Numbered from the stretch's first letter, positions 1 through 5,665 are shown. The stretch: DNA of 5,708 nt from Flavobacterium sp. (GCA_005792865.1 SXQR01000172.1:1-5708); one strand, 5' to 3'. The notes: generated by a model from the letters alone, not told the origin. Made by a program: numbers and translations.

Positions 1-735
1 GGTTCCCTGCAGAAAATAGGATTTCAGGTCAGAAAAGGCGCGGTCGATGTAGCCATCGGATTTCAGGAGCGACAACCGGCCCGAAATCTCGAAAGCGTCG
101 TTTAGTTTTCCGCTACCGAATTTGACCGTGTGCTTGCGCGAATTGAAACTCCCGAATGAATTGGAGATCTCAGCGTATGCGGTGTCGGCAGTTCTCTCGG
201 TGAGCAGGTTCAGGCTTGCGCCGAAGGCACCTGCGCCGTTGGTGGAAGTCCCGACGCCGCGCTGGAGCTGGATGCTTTGAAGCGAAGAGGCAAAGTCGGG
301 CATGTTGACCCAGAAGGTTCCGCTGGATTCGCTGTCGTTGTACGGAATCCCGTTGATGGTGACGTTGACGCGCGTGGCGTCGCTGCCGCGGACCCGGATT
401 CCCGTGTAACCGAAGCCGTTGCCCGCATCGGAAGTGGTGACCACCGACGGCATGAAGTTGAGCAGGATGGGAATGTCCTGGCCGAGATTCCGGCGCTCGA
501 GTTCCTCCTTTTGAACATTGCTGAAAGTGACCGGCGTTTTTTGCGTGGCCCGGACCGCCGTGACCATCACATCCTGTAGCGGGACCGCCGTGGAATCAGG
601 GTCCTGCTGGGCACTGGCATGGGTTGTGAAAATACATCCGAGGATGGATGCGTGAGCGATCGCGGCAAGGTACCGCGTACCGCCAAGAGCGCGGCCCGAA
701 GGGACACGCCCGAATTTTTGGAATAAAAGTTTCAT
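1..735 (-). CDS. TonB-dependent outer-membrane receptor, N-terminal part, TPP-riboswitch controlled (probable thiamine uptake)
   Basis: An open frame of 245 codons runs from ATG at 735-733 to the left window edge without a stop, so the C-terminal part (most of the beta-barrel) is missing. Residues 1-42 form a signal peptide with a long basic n-region, a hydrophobic stretch (about 22-37) and an AxA-type end (HASA before QQ). A TonB-box-like segment (DVMVTAV, 55-61) follows. The plug domain covers about 65-180, with GYTGIRVRGSDATRVNVTI (109-127), NGIPYNDSES and the QLQRGVGTSTNGAGAFGASLN stretch ending near 176. There is no N-terminal CarboxypepD_reg-like domain, unlike SusC-type receptors. The barrel begins after about 185. 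Receptors of this kind move scarce ligands through the outer membrane using TonB/ExbBD energy. The TPP riboswitch just upstream makes thiamine or a thiamine precursor the best substrate guess, as for the THI-regulated receptors of Bacteroides. The receptor call is strong; the substrate is inferred from regulation. Confidence 0.93.
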   Translation of the reverse strand, partial: MKLLFQKFGRVPSGRALGGTRYLAAIAHASILGCIFTTHASAQQDPDSTAVPLQDVMVTAVRATQKTPVTFSNVQKEELERRNLGQDIPILLNFMPSVVTTSDAGNGFGYTGIRVRGSDATRVNVTINGIPYNDSESSGTFWVNMPDFASSLQSIQLQRGVGTSTNGAGAFGASLNLLTERTADTAYAEISNSFGSFNSRKHTVKFGSGKLNDAFEISGRLSLLKSDGYIDRAFSDLKSYFLQGT

Positions 736-736
736 C

Positions 737-750
737 CGTAAAGATTTACG
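737..750. repeat. Perfect 6-bp palindrome next to the receptor start codon
   Basis: CGTAAA-GA-TTTACG lies one base upstream of the receptor's ATG (733-735). As DNA it is a 14-bp palindrome. In the mRNA it could form a small hairpin in the ribosome-binding zone, although the 2-nt loop means that realistically fewer than six pairs would form. It may help set translation of the receptor, or be chance in an A/T-rich leader. Confidence 0.4.
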
Positions 751-812
751 AATAAAAGGGGCAATTATCCTTGGTTAACAAATGTGGTTCGGCCCTGCAG
801 CGTCCTGCGTGG

Positions 813-883
813 CAATTCCTAAACAGCATTACCTGTTCAAGGTTCGATGGGTATGATCTCAGCCTGTTAAAGCACCCCTTTGA
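813..883 (-). ncRNA. TPP riboswitch (THI element)
   Basis: Read on the minus strand, the leader contains the conserved aptamer parts in order: AAAGGGGTGC (about 881-872), a very short P3 stem, GGCTGAGATCATACCC (864-849), GAACC (about 845-841), and CAGGTAATGCTG (835-824), followed by AGGAATTG (820-813). GGGT pairs with ACCC for P2. ACCT pairs with AGG for P4. ACAG pairs with CTGT around the GTAAT loop for P5. CAA pairs with TTG for a minimal P1. CTGAGA and the pyrophosphate-sensor loop are the family hallmarks. The element binds thiamine pyrophosphate and normally lowers expression of the gene behind it. No intrinsic terminator with a U-tract is visible between it and the ATG, so control of translation is more likely than termination. 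Confidence 0.95.
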
Positions 884-890
884 GACGGGG

Positions 891-921
891 CGAAGATACG
901 GTTAATTAGGAAATGTGCCAA
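891..921 (-). promoter_or_regulatory. Candidate Bacteroidota promoter for the riboswitch and receptor transcript
   Basis: On the minus strand, TTG (921-919), a 20-nt spacer and TATCTTCG (898-891) match the Bacteroidetes -33 TTTG / -7 TAnnTTTG pattern, with one mismatch in the -7 element. A start four to seven bases on (about 884-887) would begin the transcript exactly at the 5' edge of the TPP aptamer, which independently supports the call. The spacer contains a copy of the octamer repeat found further upstream. Confidence 0.55.
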
Positions 922-939
922 TGAGGAAATGAGGAAATG
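904..939. repeat. Inverted copies of the octamer repeat
   Basis: The plus strand reads AATTAGGAAAT at 904-914 and two AGGAAATG units at 924-939. The first is the exact reverse complement of ATTTCCTAATT, which recurs in the array at 972-1011. The two blocks could therefore pair as an imperfect stem around a loop of roughly 30-60 nt. This may help end the upstream operon's transcript, although no clear U-tract follows. The block also lies inside the predicted receptor promoter. Confidence 0.6.
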
Positions 940-971
940 TTCCTACCAAGTAAAGCCTACTAATTATATGC

Positions 972-1043
972 AATTTCCTAATTTCCTAATTTCCTAATTT
1001 CCTAATTTCCTAATTTTCAAATTTCCAAATTTCCAAATTTCCA
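972..1043. repeat. Tandem octamer array, nine units
   Basis: Nine uninterrupted 8-nt units follow each other: five AATTTCCT (972-1011), one AATTTTCA (1012-1019) and three AATTTCCA (1020-1043), then a partial AAT. The right end touches the stop codon of the ribosome-rescue gene (1046-1048). Two unit types grouped in blocks suggest growth by slippage. Similar AT-rich short-period repeats are, from memory, common between genes in Bacteroidota. The 736-1045 gap holds only this array, its inverted copies, the promoter, the riboswitch and the leader; no additional small gene is evident. Confidence 0.9.
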
Positions 1044-1045
1044 AA

Positions 1046-1447
1046 TCAAATCTCCGGTTTCCTCCTCATCTCCTTCACCCCCGCCTGCCTCCGTTTGTCA
1101 TTGATGCGTTTCTTGATTACCGACTTGGGGACCTTTGTCTTTTTGCGAGGTTTGGCCACGTTGAGTGCCGATTCCAGAAGCGCGATGAGTTTTTGCGCGG
1201 CGATCTCGCGGTTGCGGAGCTGGCTGCGGTCTTCGTCGCTGGAGACCGTGAGCATGCCGCCGGCGTTGATCCGGTTGGCGATTTTTTCCAATATCAGCGA
1301 TTTTTCTTCGTCCGATAGTCCTTGGGACGATGTGATGTCCAGCGACAGGACGGCCTTGCTCGCCACCTTATTCACGTTTTGGCCTCCCGCCCCACTGCTG
1401 CGGACGGCCCTGAATTGCAGTTCCTGTATGATCTTCTCGCGGTCCAT
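1046..1447 (-). CDS. arfB: Peptidyl-tRNA hydrolase ArfB (YaeJ-type ribosome rescue factor)
   Basis: The product has 133 residues, close to the usual length of about 140 for ArfB/YaeJ. The N-terminal domain carries the release-factor catalytic loop SSGAGGQNVNK (17-27) with GGQ at 21-23, which hydrolyses the ester bond of peptidyl-tRNA on ribosomes stalled without a stop codon. The linker and tail from about residue 98 are strongly basic (PRKKTK, KKRINDKRRQ, MRRKPEI), matching the ArfB tail that enters the empty mRNA channel. It lacks the codon-recognition domains of RF1/RF2. Its ATG shares one base with the TGA of the upstream gene (TGATG), so it is the last, translationally coupled gene of the operon. 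Its TGA abuts the octamer array. No functional link to its operon partners is evident, so it may simply share transcription. Confidence 0.93.
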   Translation of the reverse strand: MDREKIIQELQFRAVRSSGAGGQNVNKVASKAVLSLDITSSQGLSDEEKSLILEKIANRINAGGMLTVSSDEDRSQLRNREIAAQKLIALLESALNVAKPRKKTKVPKSVIKKRINDKRRQAGVKEMRRKPEI

Positions 1448-3564
1448 CAGGGTTGGTGTGCCGATTTCAGCAGGTCATTCACGGTCTTGACGGGGTTGAA
1501 CGTGATGAGCGGAACCTCTACAAAAACCGTGATCCACTTGGCCATTGCGCCGTTCCATAGCCCCGGAAGCTCGAAAGCCTTGAGCGGTTTGCCGTCCTTG
1601 TTTTTCTCTACGATGAACCCGCTCTCATGGTCCACAAAGTTTTCAAGATCGTATTTCCCGCCATTGCGGTCCCTGAAACTGCATACGATGTCCACCGGGT
1701 TGAAATGCGTTGACCCGGCCATGATGGACGATTGCGCCGGACTCGCCAAGTCGACCTGTGCGCTCTCTACGATCTGCAGCGAGACATTTCCCTTGCGGTC
1801 ACGGACCCAGAATGGCCCGCCGCCGGGTTCTCCCTCGTTCTTGACCATGCCGCAAACGCGAATGGGCCTGGCCAGCATTTTCTTGAGCAGCGCGATCTTG
1901 TTGGGGGTCGTGTACATGTCAAAATCATCAGGCATACAAAGTTGCAGCTTCTCGCAGATGAATTCGTGTATCTGATCCACCACGGCAGCGTCGGAATCGC
2001 GCTCGAGGAGCTCCAGGCAATTGAAGACGCCATCGCGAAGTTCCAGGAGCAAGCCCGCAAGTGCTTTCTTGTAAAGCGCAATTTCCACGCTGTGGCCCTG
2101 TGTGACGTTGTCGATGTTCTTGATGAAGACGATATCCGAATCAAGGTTGCCCAGGTTCCTGATGAGCGCCCCGTGGCCGCCGGGCCTGAAGACCAGTTTG
2201 CCTTTTTGGTCGCGGAAAGGATGGTTGCCGGGGTCCACCCCAAGGGTATCGGTGGCGGGGTCCTGCTGACTGTATCCGATGGAGAGCGCCGCCCCTGCCT
2301 CCTGCTCATATTTTTGTTTGATGTTTGAGACGATGGCTTCAAAAAGGGGCCGGTGCCCTTCGGAGACCGTGAAATGGAGCCTCGCCAGCCGATTCTTCCC
2401 CACCGCGTACGAAGCAGCCTCTGCAAGGTGTTCCTCGACAGGGGTCGCAATATGGTTGCGGTATTTGTGAAACGGCAGGACGCCCTTGGGTTTATCGCAG
2501 TAGGCGAGTTCACCGGGATTGAGAAGCACGCTGACAAAGTGGTAAATCTTCCTGCTGCGGTCCCAGGAACCGAAGTCCCCGTGCCTGTCGTTGAGCTTGG
2601 CGAGTACCTGATCAAAAAACGGGAACTTTTCCAGTCCGGCGAGGAACACGGCAAGTTCTGCGGCTTTTTTGCGGTTGATATAGGCGTTGACCGATTCGTT
2701 CTCTGCATCGGTATCATTGAGGTATTCGCTAAGGAACTTGAACATCCGGCTGGCCGCACCGGAGGCGGGAACAAATTTCGCGATGTCGAGTTCGACGCTG
2801 TGCCGATCATAAAGATCGGCGTAAAATTGATAACCCTGCGCATCGAATTTGAGGATTCCGTCACCAATGGTGGCCGGCCTTTCAAGCATTGTCTTGGGGA
2901 TGCCGTTGGCGAAAAAAGAGAAATGCGATGCCACCGCATCAAGGCTTGTCCCACGGGCGTGCAGTTGCACGAAATCGTGGGAAGTGAATCCCATGCCGAG
3001 CGCCGTGCGCAGTCCCTCGAGGATCTCCATTGACCGCTCAAGGCGCTGCTCCGGCGTCCCCGAAACCAGGATGTACGGTTTATCATGGGCTTCCAGCGCG
3101 GCCCTGAAATCGGCGAGCATGCCGGAACGGTTTTGCGGCCGGTCGCGCAGGTCATCCGGTGTCCAGGGCACATCGATGTCCGTGAGCAGGAAAAGGTCGT
3201 ATTTGTGTTTCTTTGCGGCCTTGGCGATTGAGGCGTCGCAGATACCGAAATAGTGGTCGGCATATACCTTTGTCTGCAAAAGGCACGTGTCGCAAAAAAC
3301 AAAATTTCGCGCCCCTTCCATGGCTTTGGCTTCCAATGTGATCTGTCCCAAAGCGATGGGCATCAGGTCTTCCGGCGCACACGGCCGTGCCGAATCATCG
3401 TATTTCTTTTGCAGGTATTCACGGGCGAACTCGGGTGCCCAGGTTGTGTTGAAAGCGTTGGCCAGCGCGCTTGCCAAAGTGGTTTTTCCGGTACTTTCGG
3501 GACCAAAAACCGCGATTCTCAGTATCCCGGCGACGGCGCCCGGCTGTTTAAGATTTTCCTCCAT
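1447..3564 (-). CDS. Fusion of NadR-like ribosylnicotinamide-kinase-type ATPase and DUF4301 domain protein
   Basis: The product has 705 residues. Residues 13-185 form a P-loop kinase like the C-terminal half of NadR: Walker A GPESTGKTT (21-29), FCDTCLLQTKVYADHYFG (90-107) and DVPWTPDDLRDRP (131-143). That family phosphorylates nicotinamide riboside to NMN. Residues 191-705 match a whole DUF4301 protein, whose function is not established. This half has PASGAASRMFK (266-276), KPKGVLPFHKY (358-368), PGGHGALIRNL (461-471) and FIKNIDNV (480-487), which resemble the nucleotide-binding and metal-binding motifs of UAP/UGPase-type nucleotidyltransferases (my inference). I recall the two domains as separate neighbouring genes elsewhere; here no stop divides them, and Met191 sits exactly at the join. 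The start at 3564 is the only ATG before Walker A that keeps the overlap with pnuC modest (46 nt); longer upstream readings are unrelated in sequence. The protein is soluble with no signal peptide. Adjacent pnuC suggests uptake-coupled phosphorylation. Confidence 0.88.
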   Translation of the reverse strand: MEENLKQPGAVAGILRIAVFGPESTGKTTLASALANAFNTTWAPEFAREYLQKKYDDSARPCAPEDLMPIALGQITLEAKAMEGARNFVFCDTCLLQTKVYADHYFGICDASIAKAAKKHKYDLFLLTDIDVPWTPDDLRDRPQNRSGMLADFRAALEAHDKPYILVSGTPEQRLERSMEILEGLRTALGMGFTSHDFVQLHARGTSLDAVASHFSFFANGIPKTMLERPATIGDGILKFDAQGYQFYADLYDRHSVELDIAKFVPASGAASRMFKFLSEYLNDTDAENESVNAYINRKKAAELAVFLAGLEKFPFFDQVLAKLNDRHGDFGSWDRSRKIYHFVSVLLNPGELAYCDKPKGVLPFHKYRNHIATPVEEHLAEAASYAVGKNRLARLHFTVSEGHRPLFEAIVSNIKQKYEQEAGAALSIGYSQQDPATDTLGVDPGNHPFRDQKGKLVFRPGGHGALIRNLGNLDSDIVFIKNIDNVTQGHSVEIALYKKALAGLLLELRDGVFNCLELLERDSDAAVVDQIHEFICEKLQLCMPDDFDMYTTPNKIALLKKMLARPIRVCGMVKNEGEPGGGPFWVRDRKGNVSLQIVESAQVDLASPAQSSIMAGSTHFNPVDIVCSFRDRNGGKYDLENFVDHESGFIVEKNKDGKPLKAFELPGLWNGAMAKWITVFVEVPLITFNPVKTVNDLLKSAHQP

Positions 3565-4142
3565 GCAATGTAGGCCTGTACGGCGAGTATAGTGAAAATG
3601 ACGTATTGAAGCGCGAGCATGCCAAGCCCGCGATAGGCATAAAGCGGAATGGCGATCACGTTTCCGATGATCCAGAGCGTCCAGTTCTCGATCTTCTTGA
3701 GCGCCATGAACCACATGGCCGTGAAAAAGATGCCCGCGGTGAGGATGTCAAACCCATTTTCGGTCCTGATTTCCTGCCCAAACGCCTTGTATATGGTGAA
3801 AATAACGATTATCGTGACGACAAACAGCAACAGGCCTGTTAATTTTTCCCTGCGCCCGGTGCGTGATATCCGGACATTTTCAAGTGATGCGCGGCTCCAT
3901 TTGTACCAGCCGTACAAACTCATCGCCGAATAGTAAATGTTAACGGTCATGTCGCCCAGATAGCCCGCCACATAAAGCAGGTAGGACGTGATGACCGTGG
4001 CCACAAGCCCCACCGGATACACCAGTATGTTTTCTTTTTTTGCAAACCAGACGCTGGCGATCCCCGTGACGAAGGCTACGGCCTCAAGGATTATCTGGTA
4101 AAGTGGCGCGTTTTGGTAGGCCGACAAAAAGAACTCAATCAT
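3519..4142 (-). CDS. pnuC: PnuC-family transporter (nicotinamide riboside, or thiamine as PnuT)
   Basis: The product has 207 residues and is a strongly hydrophobic inner-membrane protein with about seven predicted membrane segments (near 15-33, 38-60, 64-82, 101-121, 131-148, 152-171 and 174-194). Family signatures include the early FAKKENILVYPVG, GDMTVNIYYSAMSLYGWYKW (63-82), and KIENWTLWIIGNVIAIPLY (150-168) with the Trp-rich ligand-binding region. PnuC proteins are facilitators that rely on intracellular phosphorylation to hold the substrate, which fits the NadR-like kinase encoded immediately downstream. The start at 4142 gives MIEFFLSAYQN, matching relatives; a further in-frame ATG at 4169 lies well inside the upstream gene and is less likely. 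It overlaps the upstream gene by 8 nt (ATGATTGA). The kinase favours nicotinamide riboside; the nearby TPP-riboswitch receptor raises thiamine (PnuT) as an alternative. Confidence 0.9.
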   Translation of the reverse strand: MIEFFLSAYQNAPLYQIILEAVAFVTGIASVWFAKKENILVYPVGLVATVITSYLLYVAGYLGDMTVNIYYSAMSLYGWYKWSRASLENVRISRTGRREKLTGLLLFVVTIIVIFTIYKAFGQEIRTENGFDILTAGIFFTAMWFMALKKIENWTLWIIGNVIAIPLYAYRGLGMLALQYVIFTILAVQAYIAWRKILNSRAPSPGY

Positions 4143-4842
4143 GACCAAAGAAATGCGGGTTGCGTTCAAAGGCGGTGCCGATCACGACCAGGTTGGCTCC
4201 TGCATCGTAGGCAGCGCTAATTTGTTCCGATGAAGAAATTCCACCACCGACGATGAGCGGGATCTGTACCGATGTGCGCACCGATTCGATGACTTGCGCG
4301 GGCACCGGATTGAGTGCGCCGCTGCCGGCTTCAAGGTAAATCATTTTATGGCCGAGCATTTCGCTTGCCATCGCCGTGTTGACGATAGTTTGGGCATCCA
4401 GAAGCGGAACCGTTCCAGTCACTCGCGCGACCGCAGATTCATGTCCCCCATCCACAAGCACGTAGCCCGTGGGTATGATTTCAAGCCCGGATTGGCGCAG
4501 GTTTGGTGCGGCATCGGCATGATACCCGAATAAATAATCAGGATTTCGGCCCGAAATGAGCGATAGCAGAAGAACAGCATCGGCGGCTGGGTCAATCTGC
4601 GAAGGATGGCCGGGAAATATCACGAGTGGCAATCCACATTTTCGGAGTTGGGTCAAAAGAGGCTCCATGCTTCCCGAAAAAGTGCTGCCTCCAATAAAGA
4701 TATGCGTTGCCGGCGACGAGGCGATTGCCGGTAAAAGCGCCGGAACGGATTGCGGATGCGTCTTTTCGGGATCGATGAGGATGGCGAGCAGCTTTTTGCC
4801 ACTTGCGGATGCCTCCAGAATATCATTGTAGATGGTAGCCAA
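4135..4842 (-). CDS. Geranylgeranylglyceryl/heptaprenylglyceryl phosphate synthase (GGGPS, PcrB family)
   Basis: The product has about 235 residues, normal for this TIM-barrel family. Enzymes of the family join a polyprenyl diphosphate to sn-glycerol-1-phosphate, forming the first ether bond of archaeal-type lipids. Visible signatures are LLAILIDPEK near the N-terminus (Asp24, Mg2+ site), IFIGGSTFSGS, FPGHPSQIDPAADAVLLLSL, SGRNPDYLFGYH, IIPTGYVLVDGG, YLEAGSGA (from 169; Glu171 is the likely catalytic acid) and the phosphate-binding IVGGGISS and VVIGTAFE. The frame has no ATG near the family's N-terminus. TTG at 4842-4840 gives (M)ATIYNDILEAS, which fits relatives well; the first upstream ATG (5010) would add 56 unrelated residues read through the neighbouring gene. 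It overlaps the transferase gene by 20 nt and pnuC by 8 nt. The lipid made in Bacteroidota is not settled. The family call is firm; the chain length of the prenyl substrate cannot be read here. Confidence 0.93.
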   Translation of the reverse strand: MATIYNDILEASASGKKLLAILIDPEKTHPQSVPALLPAIASSPATHIFIGGSTFSGSMEPLLTQLRKCGLPLVIFPGHPSQIDPAADAVLLLSLISGRNPDYLFGYHADAAPNLRQSGLEIIPTGYVLVDGGHESAVARVTGTVPLLDAQTIVNTAMASEMLGHKMIYLEAGSGALNPVPAQVIESVRTSVQIPLIVGGGISSSEQISAAYDAGANLVVIGTAFERNPHFFGHD

Positions 4843-5473
4843 GGAAGTTGTTTTCAAAAGCGAAGACCAGCGTATAGTTGTCCAGTTCTTCAAAATGGAT
4901 GTCAAAGTTACGCACGATGGAACCGAAATGTAGCTCGGCGGTGGTTTTTTTGTCCCGCAACTCAAATGGCTTTGCCGAAATGTGGTCCTTGAAGCTGATG
5001 CCTTTCTCATTGCGGATCTTGAACACGCATTCCTTGATGCCCCAGTTTACGGTAAGCTTGCGGACGTAATCCTCGGCCCTAGGATCGAGCGGCATGGAAG
5101 GTTCCATGAATTTTGAAGCGATCCTGGCAATTTTGTCGCGCTGGAGTTCCAGATCGATGCCGATGGGCCTGTCGCTGATGCCGATGGCCGAGCAATCATG
5201 CGAATGTGAAATGGAGATGTGCCTGCCGTCGCTGAGGTGGGGTTTTCCAAAACCGTCATAAACCAATTGCGAATCGGTGTAGCCGGCCTCCTGCAACAGC
5301 AACCGCACCGCCACGAATCCGCGCTGGTGCTGCAGGGACCGCATGTGCCCGATCCTGAAAATGGAACGGTCGGTCAGGGCGGCACAGTCAAAAAGGTCCA
5401 CGAATGGCTCGGTGATATCCCAGGTGAGCAATTGCGTGCCCGCGTCGTGTTTGATGATTCTGGAAATCGGCAT
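4823..5473 (-). CDS. 4'-phosphopantetheinyl transferase superfamily protein (Sfp/HetI type)
   Basis: The product has 216 residues. It would transfer the phosphopantetheine arm of coenzyme A to a serine on an acyl or peptidyl carrier protein, activating fatty-acid, polyketide or nonribosomal-peptide machinery. Family motifs appear in order: GFGKPHL followed by HISISHSH (74-92), IGIDLE (104-109; Asp107 and Glu109 are metal ligands) and WGIKECVFKI (144-153; Lys147, Glu148 and Lys152). The N-terminus (MPISRIIKHDAGTQLLTWDI) reads as a natural start. It is the first gene of the minus-strand operon, with a 214-nt intergenic region ahead of it, and overlaps the GGGP synthase gene by 20 nt. Because it is the single transferase visible, whether it serves primary fatty-acid synthesis (AcpS role) or secondary metabolism cannot be decided from the window. 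Confidence 0.92.
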   Translation of the reverse strand: MPISRIIKHDAGTQLLTWDITEPFVDLFDCAALTDRSIFRIGHMRSLQHQRGFVAVRLLLQEAGYTDSQLVYDGFGKPHLSDGRHISISHSHDCSAIGISDRPIGIDLELQRDKIARIASKFMEPSMPLDPRAEDYVRKLTVNWGIKECVFKIRNEKGISFKDHISAKPFELRDKKTTAELHFGSIVRNFDIHFEELDNYTLVFAFENNFLGYHLQ

Positions 5474-5565
5474 GTGCGTGAGGTTTAGCCCCGATTGAAG
5501 CGAAAATCCTTTTGCCGCGCAGCGTTTGCAAGGCGAAAGATTGCAGCGGAAAGCGGGATCGGCTC

Positions 5566-5594
5566 CAAATAATTTAAAAATTTCAACGCCAAAA
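5566..5594 (-). promoter_or_regulatory. Weak candidate promoter for the PPTase-led operon
   Basis: On the minus strand, TTTTG (5594-5590) is followed after 16 nt by ATTATTTG (5573-5566), a loose match to the Bacteroidota -33/-7 pattern with a shortish spacer. Transcription would start near 5560, leaving a leader of about 85 nt. A second -7-like element, TATATTTG at 5682-5675, is a perfect match but has no recognisable -33 partner at normal spacing within the window. Which one is used cannot be settled by reading. Confidence 0.25.
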
Positions 5595-5657
5595 CTTTAC
5601 GGCTGGTGAACAGCTATTAAATCTTTTCTAAACGCAACGCGAAATAAAAGTAATGCG

Positions 5658-5665
5658 TAAATTTG
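5658..5665 (+). promoter_or_regulatory. Candidate -7 element (TAnnTTTG) for the rightward gene
   Basis: TAAATTTG is an exact match to the Bacteroidota -7 consensus, 22 nt before the ATG at 5688. A convincing TTTG at -33 is missing. Transcription from here would give a leader of only about 15 nt. The A-rich stretch before the start (AAATATAACAAT) fits a Bacteroidota translation start that lacks a Shine-Dalgarno sequence. Confidence 0.4.

Noticed and set aside
210..579. Open frames of about 100 codons on both strands in the receptor region
   Set aside because: Both overlap the signal-peptide and plug-domain coding frame, which translates to an unmistakable TonB-dependent receptor.
751..812. 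Intrinsic terminator in the riboswitch expression platform
   Set aside because: I found no GC-rich stem followed by a run of T on the minus strand; CCCCTTTT has its complement in the aptamer, not in an adjacent hairpin arm.
972..1043. CRISPR-like array
   Set aside because: The 8-nt units are directly adjacent with no spacers, so this is a short tandem repeat.
1322..3033. Several long plus-strand open frames (1322-1975, 1732-2328, 2353-3033)
   Set aside because: They are antisense to the conserved arfB and kinase-DUF4301 genes, show no domain signatures, and arise readily opposite GC-rich coding sequence.
1767..3302. 511-codon open frame on the minus strand
   Set aside because: It lies wholly inside the kinase-DUF4301 gene in another frame, its translation is rich in Ser, Arg, Pro and Thr with no recognisable domain, and the other frame holds clear conserved motifs.
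3565..3714. N-terminal extension of 50 residues for the kinase-DUF4301 protein
   Set aside because: The extra residues are pnuC read in another frame and look nothing like a kinase N-terminus; the ATG at 3564 gives the family-typical MEENLKQ start.
4843..5010. ATG start for the GGGP synthase at 5010
   Set aside because: It would add 56 residues that are the phosphopantetheinyl transferase gene in another frame, with no match to the GGGP synthase family.
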